DNA of 64,000 nucleotides from contig NC_134354.1 in the NCBI RefSeq assembly GCF_048569485.1, positions 84,838,664-84,902,663 of the forward strand, written 5' to 3'. Source of the stretch: Anomaloglossus baeobatrachus (lineage: Eukaryota > Chordata > Amphibia > Anura > Aromobatidae). How positions within the stretch are numbered: position 1 is the stretch's first letter; every line of letters starts with the position of its first letter. Position numbers and translations under genes: made by a program. This document shows, piece by piece, positions 32,599 to 43,505 of this stretch. Under the pieces are notes generated by a model, which worked only from the letters and a program-made list of their open reading frames with translations, made no database searches and was not told the DNA's origin.

Positions 32599-32935
32599 GC
32601 AATGCCCTGCTCATGAGGTAAGGGCATGCCTAATCAGGAGAACTATTCTACATTTCCAAATATTGGTATTTGCTGATATTATTGCTATTCCACCTACTAT
32701 ATATTGGGGATAGGATCTTGGAGATGGAATACCCCTTTAAGTCCAGTTATCCAGCTGAATGAATTCTAAACAACAGAGCTCACTATTTAGATGTATTTTC
32801 TTGTGGCGTATAACGGATTCTCATGTTTGGTAGTCGTTCAGTAGGGCAACTATAAAATCAAATGCCTCCATTTGGAAATGTAGTATATAGCTCTCCTGAT
32901 CAACTATGTTCCTTACCTCATGAGCAGGGCATTGC
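32599..32935. repeat. inverted repeat, about 63-bp arms, probable MITE
   Basis: Arm 32599-32661 starts GCAATGCCCTGCTCATGAGG; arm 32870-32935 is its reverse complement at roughly 80-85 percent. A 208-bp non-coding interior separates them. A SINE begins directly after the right arm. No target duplication could be fixed. Confidence 0.75.
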
Positions 32936-32937
32936 AG

Positions 32938-33209
32938 TAATAATAATAATTTATTCATTTATTTAGCGCTATTAATTCCATAGCGCTTTGCATACATTGG
33001 GAACACTGTCCCCATTGGGGCTCACAATCTAAATTCCCTATCTGTATGTCTTTGGAGTGTGGGAGGAAACCAGAGTACCCGGAGGAAACCCACGCAAACA
33101 CGGGGAGAACATACAAACTCCTTGCAGATGGTGTCCTGGGTGGGAATTGAACCCAGGACTTCAGCGCTGCAAGACTGCAGTGCTAACCACTGAGCCACCG
33201 TGCTGCCCA
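32938..33209 (-). mobile_element. tRNA-derived SINE
   Basis: On the minus strand it starts GGGCAGCACGGTGGCTCAGT, followed by an A-box-like GGCTCAGTGGTTAGCA and a B-box-like GGGTTCAATTCCC (RNA polymerase III promoter). The body contains TTTCCTCCGGGTACTCTGG and CACACTCCAAAGACATACAG, and the tail is a TTATTA repeat. This type is widespread in frogs and fish. Length is about 270 bp; it looks full length with modest divergence. Confidence 0.9.
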
Positions 33210-34240
33210 TTTAGCTTACAGATGCATAACCACCACTCACTGTGTCTGAACACAGGAAGCTGACCTGACAGCCGCTCTGTGCATGCGGCAGCGTCTATTG
33301 TGAAGGAGAGGGCCGCAGGGGATCAAGGCTGCACAGGTACCGTGGGACACCGGGGAACACCGGTGGGGTTATAGGGGGTAACCTGGCAGGGCCTGGGGAG
33401 GAGTTTTCTGTCGCATGTGTCATGGCACATGCGACAGAAATCAGAGGAGTAGGGTGAATGCGGCCGGCGCGCTGCTGTGCGCGCGGCCATCTTGGATTTC
33501 TGGGAGGGCATCGGGGGGGCACTTTGGCGACACTGGGGGACCGGGTAGGAGATTTATCATGTTTGTTCATGCCAGAAGGGAGATAAATAATTTTTTACCG
33601 ACACTGTCATTTACTGTAACGTGATCATCGGTGTACAGTGTATACCTGTGATCACGTGAGCGGGGACCGGAAAAACCGTCCTGAATCAGGATCTCCCGGG
33701 TCTCAGCTACGCCTGAAACCCTGGATATTTTCTGACGCTGGGGGGCGCTATTCACTTATTTCTGCCTGCTGTTTATAAATGGCAGATCAGAATAAGGCTA
33801 CATTAACAAGACCGATCTGTTTTTGCGGTCTGCAAAAAACAGTCCGTTTTTTTTCACGGGTGCATCCGTGTGGCATCCGTTTCCATTCCGTAGACGGTCC
33901 GTATGTCATCTGTTTGTCATCCTTGTGCCTTCTGTTTTTTTTGCGTACTGCAAAAAAACTGAAGGAGGGAAAATACATAAATTTACCCAGGATCCATAGC
34001 TTCAACCTACATGAGGCGGTCACATGTTCACTCCAGTGCCATTTTCTACTGCTTTTCACAGCGTAGAGCGCTCTGGTGATTTTACAGTGCTTGTACACTT
34101 CATATCAGTCTTTTCTGTCATTATAATGGCAGAAAGACACATAATGTCCCACTCTCCTACATTTTGTAATTTTGCACCCTTTGGTGCCTTTCATGTGGCA
34201 CTAAGGGGTGCTTAGCTTTGTATTTAGCCAAAAAAATGAA
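33210..34240. repeat. hAT-like shell, middle, with probable old repeats
   Basis: Non-coding. A segment at 33795-33960 with GCGGTCTGCAAAAAACAGTC and CATCCGTGTGGCATCCGT phrases resembles an abundant anuran repeat and starts GGCTACATTAAC after TAA. A palindromic TCTGTCGCATGTGTCATGGC region lies at 33408-33440. Confidence 0.5.
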
Positions 34241-34760
34241 AAAAAAAAAAATGACATAGGGTTCCCCCTATTTTTGTAGCCAGCTAGGGTAAAGCAGACG
34301 GCTGCAGCCTGCAGACCACAGCTGGCAGCTTCACCTTGGCTGGTAATCCAAAACTGAGGCACCCCACGCTGTTATTTTAAATTAAATAAATAATTAAAAA
34401 AAAACAAAACACGTAGGGGTCCCCCCAAAATTGGATCACCAGCCAAGGTAAAGCAGACAGCTGGGGTCTGATATTCTCAGACTAGGGAGGTCCATGGTTA
34501 TTGGACTCTCCCCAGCCTAAAAATAGCAGGCCGCAGCCGCCCCAGAAGTGGCACATCCATTAGATGCGCCAATCCTGGTGCTTCGCCCCAGCTCATCCCG
34601 TGCCCTGGTGCGGTGGCAAACGGGGTAATATATGGGGTTAATACCAGATGTGTAATGTCACCTGGCACCAAGCCCTGGGGTTGGTGAGGTCAGGCGTCTA
34701 TCAGATACCCGACATCACCAACCCAGTCAGTAATAAAAAAAAAATAGACGACAAACACAT
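34241..34760. repeat. hAT-like shell, second block-repeat region
   Basis: Repeats the order seen at 31890-32400 (AGCCAGCTAGGGTAAAGCAG, then an AT-rich linker, then GGATCACCAGCCAAGGTAAA, then TAGATGCGCCAATCCTGG) with about 10-15 percent divergence by eye. This is a partial internal duplication of the shell, direct orientation, about 2.3 kb apart. Confidence 0.8.
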
Positions 34761-35184
34761 TTTTATTTGAAAAAACACTCGCCAATACATTCCCTCTTTA
34801 ACCAATTTATTAGAAAGAAAAACAAATCCAGGTCTGGTGTAATACAAGGAGTTCCCATGACGATCCACACTGTCCCAGTCAATGAAGAGCAGGATGTTCC
34901 CCATTGGCTGGGAGAGCAATGCAGTGACCTGAGCTAACATCAATGGGTCAGCCCAGGTCACTGCAGGGGATGATAAGTGCTGCTGTCAGCGAGGTACATT
35001 ACCTGCGCTGATCTCCTGCACACTGACTTCAATCATCTTCACAGCCAAGTATCGCGAGCGGCCCGTGATGTCACCGCTAGTCAGTCTCGGGTCGGAAGCG
35101 AGAGAAGGTGATGTGACAAGCGGCGGCCATGGAGGACAGTGACAGCGCTGAGGTCGGGACTTCATCACCGCAGGTAAGCCGAGC

Positions 35185-35530
35185 GGGACGATGTGTGCAG
35201 AGTGCCAGGTGGGCGGAGCCTAGCGGGGTAATGTGTGCAGAGTACCAGGTGGGCGGAGCCTAGCGGGGTAATGTGTGCAGAGTGCCAGGTGGGCGGAGCC
35301 TAGCGGGACTATGTGTGCGGAGTGTCAGGTGGGCGTAGCCTAGCGGGGTAATGTGTGCAGAGTGCCAGGTGGGAGAAGCCTAGCGGGACCATGTGTGCAG
35401 AGTGTCAGGTGGGCGGAGCCTAGCGGGACCATGTGTGCAGAGTGCCAGGTGGGCGGAGCCATGTGTGCTGCCGGTGGAGTGCGAAGTGGGTGGAGCCTAG
35501 CGGGGTCATGTGGCGCTGAGGACGTCAGTG
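35185..35530. repeat. 40-bp tandem array, about 8 copies
   Basis: Unit near ATGTGTGCAGAGTGCCAGGT plus GGGCGGAGCCTAGCGGGGTA. Units differ by a few bases, including GGGCGTAGCC and GGGAGAAGCC variants. G+C-rich inside the hAT-like shell. ORFs across it are artefacts. Confidence 0.93.
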
Positions 35531-35914
35531 TCGTGGACTGCATGGCTGGGGACAGGTGAGTGTGAGTGTGTCTATGTATGTGTACATGCCGCGTGCAGGA
35601 GGGGGCGGAGCGAGCTGAGCGGGGAAGTGTCGGCTTCCTGCACACGTAACTAGGATAAATATCGGGTTACTAACCAAAGCGCTTTGCTTGGATACCCGAT
35701 GTTTATCTTGTTTACCAGCTTCTGGCAGGCTGCCAGCGATGGCGCCTGCACACCATATCTGTAAAAAGCCCTGCTTTTTGCTGCTAGAACCGTTCTCGAA
35801 CGTAACTAGAACTATCGAACTTTAGTAAAAAGCTCGTGTTCTAGTTCGATATAGAACAGCCCCCAAAATCACTCGAACCGCGAACTGGAGAACCGCGAAC
35901 CGCGCTCAACTCTA
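35531..35914. repeat. hAT-like shell, right terminal part
   Basis: Contains an ATCGGGTTACTAACC/GGATACCCGATGTTTATC hairpin like those of MITE family B, then GTTCGATATAGAACAGCCCC and ACTCGAACCGCGAACTGG before the terminal CTCTA. Confidence 0.75.
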
Positions 35915-35922
35915 GTAATTAT

Positions 35923-36299
35923 GCTGGTAACAGCCAAGTTTACACACTGCAGATTCTAGCTGGAGTGCCAAAACTATAAGATCAATTCCACAGTACAAAG
36001 GTAAATCACAAAATGTTCACAACTGCACTGCACTAACAACCTAGCTGGCCTCTGCTACTCAGGCCACACGGTTACTGCATTCTGGCTACTGAGGCCTACA
36101 CTATGTCCTATTAAGTATGTAGTAGCGTGTCCAGTGCCCTACATCCCCCCTGAAGACAACATGGTTCATACACGTGTATTTATGTGAAATGTTATTTATG
36201 TGCGTTGCCTTCAGGTACAATATTTGCCAGCCACCACTAAATGTCGCTGGTCAGGGGAAAGTTTAGGGCTGAGGTGTAATGGTAGGGCTGAGAGAGTTA
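35923..36299. other. intron stretch between elements
   Basis: gabrr3 intron; resumes the target sequence of the hAT-like shell. Nothing recognised. Confidence 0.4.
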
Positions 36300-36654
36300 A
36301 AGGTAACCTCTCACCAGATTTGGCGACTATAAGTTGCAGCCACCACCAGTAGGCTCTTACATACAGTATTACAGAATACTGTACATTTGAGCCCAGGCCG
36401 CTGTGTAGAACATAAAAAACACTTTATAATAATCACCTAAGGGGCGGTGCGGTGCAGACTGGTCGGATGAACGTCTCCATTCTCCGGTACAGTCGCCTCC
36501 TCTTTCAGCCATCTTTGTCCTCCTTCTTCTGAAGCCTGGGTGCATGACGCATCCTATGTCATACAAAAGAGCCAGCATTGAGGTCGTACGCAGGCGCACT
36601 ACAATACTTTGATCTGCCCTGCTCAGGGGAGATCAAAGTGCGCCTGCACAGGAT
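36300..36654. repeat. probable interspersed repeat with inverted core
   Basis: Runs from about GGTAACCTCTCACCAG; an inverted pair CAGGCGCACTACAATACTTTG and AGATCAAAGTGCGCCTG lies at 36591-36648. This type seems common in frogs. Limits are approximate. Confidence 0.5.
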
Positions 36655-37272
36655 CTCAATGCCGACTCGCACCATTTTCCCTGTTCCTGCTAATGAAAAA
36701 GATCCCCACAGGATGATGTTGCCACCACCTGATGATGATGAGCTGTCTCGGTTTGGAGTCAGACATAGCGGTTACCTTGGTTGCCAAAAAGTTCAATCTT
36801 GGTCTCTTCTGACCACTGCACCTTTCTGCATACACTTGGGGAGTCTCCCACATGTCTTTTGGTAAACTCTAAATCAGCTTTCCAATTTCTGGCTGCAAGT
36901 AAAGGCTTTTATAGGGTCACTCTTCCATAAACGGCAGCTTTATTGAGTGTACAGGTTATTGTGGTCGTATGACAGATACTCCAGTCTCTGCTTTGGAACT
37001 CTGCAGCTCCTTCAGGATTACCTCTGGTCTCTGCGCTGCCTCTCTGATTAATGTCCTCCTTGACAGGGCTGAGAATTTTGGTGGGTGGCCCCCTCTTGGC
37101 AGGTTTGTTATGGTACCATGTTCTTTCTATTTGCTGATAATGGATTTAGTGGTGCTCCGGGGAACATCAGAGATTGGGTTATTTTTTTAAAACCCATCCC
37201 TGACTTGTACTTCTCATCACTTTGTCTCTGACTTGTTTAGAGATCTCCTTGATCTTCATGGTGAGCTGTCAT
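36655..37272 (-). mobile_element. Tc1-like transposase fragment, both ends missing
   Basis: Minus-strand remnants of the N-terminal and central transposase: a GRPPTKIL-like patch and DINQRGSAETRGNPEGAAEF at about 36985-37100, LNKAAVYGRVTL at about 36925, and TKIELFG-like residues at about 36800 (frame shifted). Stops and shifts are numerous. It abuts the hAT-like copy at 37273, which probably cut it. Confidence 0.8.
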
Positions 37273-38161
37273 TAATCCCTTATTACCCAGACTGCCACCG
37301 CACCAGAGCAATCAGGATGAGCTGGGTAAATTTCCAGGATTGACGCATTCAATGGGCAGCTGCAGGCTGCTATTTTTAATCTGGTGGGCCCAATAACCAT
37401 GGGCCTCCCCAACCTGAGAATACCAGCTCCCAGCTGTCGGTTTTATGATGGCTAGATATCAAATTTGGGGGAAGGACCACACGCCGTTTTTAAAAAATAT
37501 TTATTTAAATATTTTTTTAAAAAGTGGCATGCTTTTTTTTTCTAGTTCACAATATTTTTATTGAATTTTTAGGGGTGAAAGAGGATAACAATATACACGA
37601 GTAATTAACATATAATAAAATAAACCAGGGAAATAGGGAAGGCAAAGAGAAGGAAATAGTGAAGGGGAAAATTTGATACACAGCCAAGATAACGCGTACA
37701 AATGTGGGCTGAGGATATAGCTGTCTGCTTTATCATGGCTGGGTATCATAAAATGGGGGACCCTACATCAATTTTTTAATTTATTTTTACACCAGTCTAG
37801 ACACAAATAGCGTGTGTACTTGAAAGCAGTCAGACACGCTGTCATACAGGGTGGGGCACTGTCTGACTGAAACTAATCAGAGATGAGGGGACTGCCGGTG
37901 GGTGGAGGAAGCAGTGCACATACAGTATATAAGGTTTTTGAGTGGTCCGGAAATAGATTGTACGGTCCTGGAAGCAGTGTACAGCCGCGCAGAGGCCAGT
38001 AAGTTATTCTTCTTTTATTTGATTTTGTTTTTATTACCCGGGCGCCCAGATCCGGATTATTACCCTGAGTATCTTGAAAACTCCAGGCCCGGGGGTTGAG
38101 GCTCGGGTTCTTTTGAACCCGCGCAAATCCGGACTTTAAAGTCCGGGTCTGCCCATCACTA
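37273..38161. mobile_element. hAT-like element copy, right part
   Basis: Block phrases CCCAATAACCATGGGCCTCC and CCAGCTCCCAGCTGTCGG, AT-rich linkers, then the right end with GGACTTTAAAGTCCGGGTCT and CCATCACTA. The left end is absent. It shares its right half with 54386-56347. Confidence 0.75.
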
Positions 38162-38480
38162 CTTATCAGACAAATCTGCTTCTTTCTCTAAGACTCTATG
38201 TAGATAGAAGAGGGAGTGGAGCTCCCTCTTGCCATCTCCTATCACTAAATGCATAATTTACCTCAGAATTGCTTATTTTCATGTGTACTGTTGATTTAGG
38301 AAATCAAAATTAAAACGATGGTTACACTTTAAAGGCGTGGTGAGGGGCATGATCATGTAAAGCAAAATTCGGTGAACTTTGCATTGCACCTCAGTGTGGG
38401 TTGCTCTAGTATGTTGGCTGGTGGGATTTGTATGACAGACTGCTTTTTCATAGTAGTTCAGCCCTGCCAACATTCCACGG
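38162..38480. other. intron stretch without recognised features
   Basis: gabrr3 intron. Nothing supported beyond short ORFs. Confidence 0.4.
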
Positions 38481-38744
38481 GCCACAATCAACAACCTGAT
38501 CATCTGTATGCGAATGAGATGTGTTGCACTGCGTGAGGCAAATGGTGGTCACAAGAGATGCTAACTGGTTTTCTGACCCCCCTTGGAGATCCCCATACTG
38601 TAAATCTGCACATTTTAGAGTGGCCTTTTATTGTGGGCAGCCTAAGGCACACCTGTGCAATAATCATGCTGTCTAATCGGCATCTTGATAAACCACACCT
38701 GTGAGATGGATGAACTATCTCTGCAAATGAAAAGTGCTCATTAA

Positions 38745-38925
38745 GGCTGGAGTCACACTTACGAGTGACTCGCCAAGTCTCGCATCGCATGACCCGGTAT
38801 GGCCACACACTGTCCTGACAGGAGCGGGTCGGCTGCATGTATTTCTATGCAGCTGAGACACTCATGTCCAGAGAGGGTGATGTGATGCGAGACTCGGCGA
38901 GTCACTCGCAAGTGTGACTCCGGGC
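38745..38925. mobile_element. 181-bp MITE, Harbinger-like (TAA target)
   Basis: Ends GGCTGGAGTCACACTTACGA and the complement of GCCCGGAGTCACACTTGCGA, flanked by TAA at 38742-38744 and 38926-38928. The long inverted repeat extends inward over GTGACTCGCC and GCGAGACT. It is inserted in the older element described at 38481. Confidence 0.9.
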
Positions 38926-39053
38926 TAACACATATTTAAACAAATTTGTGAACAATGAGTGAGAGAAAAGGCCTTTTGTGTATGTAAAAAAGTGTTAGAT
39001 CTTTGAGTTCAGCTCATGAAAAATGGGAGCAAAAACAAAAGTGTTGTGTTTAT

Positions 39054-39946
39054 GTGACGCCCTGGCACACCAGGTAGTCACAGAAAGAGTTAATCCTCCT
39101 TGGTACCACCTGATCCCACATCGGTGCAGTGAGGCAGCCACACACTTCCCCCAGTGTAGCAACTGAAAAGAGCAGGAGGGGAGGAGTTGAGGGTCAGTAG
39201 GAGAAGGGAGTGAGAGGAGAGCAGACAGGGGTTGTAGCTCCTGGGCTGCTGAGGAAGTGAAGAAAAGCGAAAGCCGAGTTCTAGGAGGTGAAGTGGAGAG
39301 TAGGCTCAGGGGAACCCGTGGTGGACTGGGGCAGGGTAGTGGCCTGCCGGTAGTGTGCATGGGAACCCGGACTTGTGCAGAGAAAGGACTTCCCCCGTCC
39401 GAAACCGAGGAGGAAAAGGTGACTGTCAGCTGGAGTGCAGGAGAGAGAGGGTCTTGCTTCTTGTATCGGGTGTGGGATCCGAACACCCCCGTACCAAAGG
39501 CCTACGGACACCGGCAATTTCTGGTTAAGTACTGGACTCTGAGTATTTCTTCCATCTGTGTTTACTGACCCTCTACATCAATATAGCCTAATCCAGCACC
39601 ACGACAACCGAACTGTGAGTTTCCTGCTCCCTGCAATTCCTCTCACAATACCCTGGTTCCCAAAACTGCACCTCCCCTACCGTGGAAGGGATACCACCTT
39701 GCTGCCCAGATCCATCAGCCCCGGGTACCCCATATACCGGCAGCATCGGTGCAATCTATCATCACCGCGACCCACGGGTGGCGTCACTGACAAAGACTCT
39801 ATCCCTTGTAAATATCCCCTTTTCACTCGTGGGCGACGGACGGCTGCACGAGCCCCAGATCCGGCTGCCACTCGAGCCACAGCCAGTGCCCGGATCCGAG
39901 TGCCTCGAGCGGCCCCCCGGTTGTGATCCATCCCCCGCCCGTGACA
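39054..39946 (+). repeat. 5-prime LTR of the short LTR element
   Basis: Begins TGACGCCCTGGCACACCAGG and ends CCCGTGACA. About 890 bp. Confidence 0.9.
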
Positions 39947-40933
39947 ATTTGGCGTCACAAACAGGATTCTTACCCCATCAGTAGATGCCGTGCACCTTGT
40001 TCTGAAATCCGTGAACTGTTTGAAAATTATGACCTGCCGCCATCTTGCCCGCCATTTTTGGTGCCAAAACAATGGCACCATCTTCTTCTTGCCCAAAAAT
40101 AGCACAAAGTTGAAGCCCCGCCCCCTGGGAACACGGCCGGAAGGAAGTAACACCCTGAGGCCGAAAAAGAAACTAGTGAGCCACGCGAGGAGAGTGCACG
40201 CAAAAGACCAAGGGGGAGGGGGGCGGGCAGAGAAGCTGCGGCATGTAACCAGTACTGTAAAGTGCAGGGACGCCAGGACTCTGCAAAATTTCGTTCCTGG
40301 ACACAAGAGCGGCAAGATGTCACAGCAGGCTGCAACCCCGTCGACATCCCATCTGGCGCCGAGCCAGACCACGGCCCCGATGACATCATCCCCGGCCCCG
40401 TCAGTCTGCCCGGCCGCAACAGAGATGACGTCGGCCTTGGCAGTCCGCCCGGCCGCAACAGAGATGACGGCGGCTCTGGCAGTCCGCCTGGCCGCAAAAA
40501 CGACAGCACCCATCCTGAAATCTCCCCCAGCTGCAGTGCCAGCCGCTCCCAAATGCCCCGTCCCGGCTGTGGAACAGCTGGAGTGCACCTGCTGAGAGGA
40601 GGAGCAGGCCACTGAGCGTTTGGGCTCTCAGCAGTTAGCGAGGTCGGTTGTAGCCAGCGCCGAGGGCATCCAAGTGGGCCTGGCTCCTGAGCAGGAGGCA
40701 GAGTATGGAACCCGTGCCCTGTATTGGGAACGGCAGCAGTTGTAAAAATGTTGTTTTATGGACTGGCGGGAAAGACAGCTTCGTAACGTTTAAAGTGATG
40801 TGCCTCCCCTTAGGGGGATGAGATGTTTTATATGTTTTAAACTTTCACATTTTTCCCGTTACAGTTTCCTGTAAAGTAAACCGTCGGTGTCCGGACAACC
40901 CGCGGACGGGCTGTGTCTTTCCAAGGGGGAATA
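39947..40933 (+). pseudogene. internal region of the short LTR element (fossil)
   Basis: It holds an Ala/Thr/Pro-rich reading frame with near-repeats such as VRPAATEM, perhaps the trace of a gag-like N-terminus or simply low-complexity sequence. No enzyme domain is seen. Treated as a fossil. Confidence 0.5.
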
Positions 40934-41816
40934 TGACGCCCTGGCACACCAGGTAGTCACAGAAAGAGTTAATCCTCCTTAGTACCACCTGATCCCACAT
41001 CGGTGCAGTGAGGCAGCCGCACCCTTCCCCCAGTGTAGCAACTGAAAAGAGCAGGAGGGGAGGAGTTGAGGGTCAGTAGGAGAATGGAGTGAGAGGAGAG
41101 CAGACAGGTGTTGTAGCTCCTGGGCTGCTGGGAAAGTGAAGAAAAATGAAAGCCGAGTTCTAGGAGGTGAAGTGGAGAGTAGGCTCAGGGGAACCCGTGG
41201 TGGATTGGGGCAGGGTAGTGGCCCACCGGTAGTGTGCACGGGAACCCGGACTTGTGCAGAGAAAGGACTTCCCCCGTCCGAAACCATGGAGGAAAAGGTG
41301 ACTGTCAGCTGGAGTGCAAGAGAGAGAGGGCCCTGCTTCTTGTACCGGGTGTGGGATCCGAACACCCCCGTACCAAAGGCCTACGGACACCGGCAATTTC
41401 TGGTTAAGTACTGGACTCTGAGTATTTCTTCCATCTGTGTTTACTGACACTCCACATCAATACAGCCTCATCCAGCACCACGACAACCGAACTGTGAGTT
41501 TCCTGCTCCCTGCAATCCCTCTCACAATAGGCCCCGGGACTACACCTCCCCTACCCGTGAAGGGGATACCACCTTGCTGCCCAGATCCATCAGCCCTGGG
41601 TACCCCATCTACTGGCAGCAGCGGTGCCATCTATCATCACCGCGAACCACGGGTGGCATCACTGACAAAGACTCTATCCCTTGTAAATATCCCCTTTTCA
41701 CTCGACGGATGGCTGCGTGAAACCCCAGATCCGGCTGCCACTCGAGCCACAGCCAGTGCCCGGATCCGAGTGCCTCGAGCAGCCCCCCGGTTGTGATCCG
41801 TCCCCCGCCCGCAACA
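40934..41816 (+). repeat. 3-prime LTR of the short LTR element
   Basis: Begins TGACGCCCTGGCACACCAGG like the 5-prime copy, about 883 bp, a few percent diverged from it. Confidence 0.9.
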
Positions 41817-41842
41817 TTTATATTTTTGTTCAGTGTATATAG

Positions 41843-42189
41843 ATTTGATATTACCATAACAGTACTGACTTTATGGAAAAAAGTTCTCAGGTAATTTTTA
41901 TTGCAACTAAGTGAATGACATATAAAAAAATTCCCCCTCTCCCCCCAAAAAATATTGCACTTTTTTATTTTTTAACTCCACCCCACTTACAATATTTTTT
42001 TCTCCAGTTTTTCAGTTCATAAAATGGTGACATAAATGATGTAATTCAAAACTACCTACAACTTTACCCACAAAAACCAAGCCTGCATATGGGTATGTCA
42101 ACAGGAAAATACAAAACTTATGAATTTTGAAATGTGTTGAATCAAAAACAAAAGAAACAATGAAAAATTATGTTTGAGGTATTAAAGGG
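41843..42189. other. AT-rich intron stretch without recognised features
   Basis: Nothing supported beyond A- and T-runs. Confidence 0.4.
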
Positions 42190-42878
42190 CAAAGGTATGT
42201 TCACACAATTTTTATGGGGATATTGGAGAGGATGAGTGAACCCAAGGTTCGGTGTTTGTACCGAAAACAGACTTTACAAAAAAAACAAACAGAGTTCGGG
42301 TACTGTATGTATGCTGACTAGTCACGTGACCATCGCTGTGTTCGGGTATGCTCGGTGCTCAGCCCAGTGCGAGCATTGTGCAGTGTTTGAATGGCTCACA
42401 CTAGGGATAACCGGTGAGCCACTGTGCTGCCCAATTATGAGTAGAGATGAGTAAACCCAACATTTGGTGTTTGTACCTAACATAGACTTTACCAAAAAAC
42501 TGAGTTTTGGTTATGAGTTTGTGTGCATTACATCTGAACACCACTCTCGTGAGCATTGCTGTGCTCCGGTACGCTCAGTGCTCGGCCCTGTACAAGCCTC
42601 TTGCAGTGTTTGAACGGCTCACACTTGGGGTAACAACAGCGTGATCTGATGTAGTGTGTCCCCCCACAAAAAAAAAATGGAAAAACATCACCCATTTGTC
42701 CCGGAAGTGATATGTTTATGGCTGGCTGTATGTGAGCAGAAACCTGAACTGCCCAATTAGTGAATTCAGTTGGGGTTCAGGTAAAGTCTGGGTCCCAAAT
42801 AGAACTTTATCTAAAGTCCAGCTGGCTGAACCCACCAAAACCGAAGTTTCACAAGTCCGCTTAAATCTAGTCACCTCC
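42190..42878. repeat. hAT-like repeat remnants, left-end motif twice
   Basis: GATGAGTGAACCCAAGGTTC at about 42231 and TAGAGATGAGTAAACCCAAC at about 42441 are two versions of the same left terminal sequence, each followed by TTCGGTGTTTGTACC-like text. The stretch ends near AAGTCCGCTTAAATCTA (42878), a plausible right end. A 20-bp relic GGTGAGCCACTGTGCTGCCC (about 42413) matches the head of the SINE at 33209. Probably nested or duplicated. Confidence 0.6.
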
Positions 42879-43503
42879 AAAATCCACATCATAAACAGCT
42901 ACAAATGCTTATGGAGTATGTCTCATATTGATTTCAATGGAAAAATCCCACTTAGGCTATGTAGGGTTTCTTTTTTTAGACGTTTGTAGAAACTGCTCCA
43001 AAACAAGCCTGAAAAATTTCTCAAAAACCATTTCTATTGAAAAATGATTTGCTGTTCATATGTTCAACCTTTTGACAGTTTTCATGCAGCTTTAGGTTTT
43101 CAATACCTCAAAATGCCTACAAGAAGTGATCTGCAATTATCCAGGTGTGTCCCACTACAAAGCCATAATTCACAACAGAAGTCAATGGTAATGCTAAAAA
43201 AATGCCACAAACACAGCCGGGTGTCTTTTGGAATATTCTGCAAGTGTTTTTGAAGTGTTTTAATTTCATAAAATGCAAACAATTGCTTACTGAATATATA
43301 GAATATTGCCAATAAAAAAAATAAAGTATGCCTAAGGAAATAAGTTAACAAAAAACACTTTGTGTCTGGACATATTTTCATAAAGCTCATCTTTTTTTCA
43401 GTGTGGAAAAGGAGGCAACATGTCAGTTTTACATTTCTCCATATTTGACAGGGAGTTAAATGAAACATAAACACAAGTCCTGTGCACAAAAAAGCAACAC
43501 ATT
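42879..43503. other. intron stretch without recognised features
   Basis: AT-rich; a plus-strand and a minus-strand ORF overlap at 43044-43519 with no known domain. Confidence 0.4.
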
Positions 43504-43505
43504 TA

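Larger units (their letters stand above)
16995..35914 (+). mobile_element. hAT-like non-autonomous element, 18.9 kb including nested insertions
   Basis: The shell is bounded by an 8-bp duplication GTAATTAT at 16987-16994 and 35915-35922. Its ends are TAGAAATCAGCGAACC and the complement of TAGAGTTGAGCGCGGTTC; they fit the YARNG start of hAT elements, and 8 bp is the hAT target length. Without nested elements the shell is about 5.9 kb: 16995-19113 and 31749-35914. It has no transposase. Its body repeats blocks such as CAGCCAAGGTAAAGCAGAC separated by AT-rich linkers and contains a MITE half-copy, a SINE and a 40-bp array. Related copies: 37273-38161, 46835-47640, 54386-56347 and 61945-63435. 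Confidence 0.75.
39054..41816 (+). mobile_element. short LTR element, non-autonomous, broken
   Basis: Two direct LTRs (about 39054-39946 and 40934-41816) enclose an internal region of only about 1 kb. Target duplication TTTAT lies at 39049-39053 and 41817-41821. TTTGGCGTCACAAACAGGAT right after the 5-prime LTR fits a primer-binding site, and CCAAGGGGGAATA before the 3-prime LTR a polypurine tract. No protease, reverse transcriptase or integrase is present, so it needs a helper or is a remnant. LTRs differ by a few percent with small indels: older than the chromovirus at 19569. The superfamily (Ty3-like or retrovirus-like) is unresolved. Confidence 0.9.
38481..41842. mobile_element. old DNA-element remnant hosting two insertions (family unsure)
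   Basis: Pieces 38481-38741, 38929-39053 and 41822-41842 read as one continuous sequence around two insertions (CACCTGTGAGATGGATGAAC, GAGTTCAGCTCATGAAAAAT, then ATTTTTGTTCAGTGTA). I recognise this tail from fish and frog genomes as the end of a non-coding DNA element but cannot name the superfamily. Confidence 0.5.

Noticed and set aside
33140-33209. Functional tRNA gene
   Set aside because: The A-box and B-box belong to a SINE head with SINE body and tail attached; it does not fold as a complete tRNA.
39990-40612. Overlapping ORFs of up to 311 codons on both strands
   Set aside because: They lie in a fossil LTR element and owe their length to G+C-rich low-complexity sequence; no enzyme domain is present.
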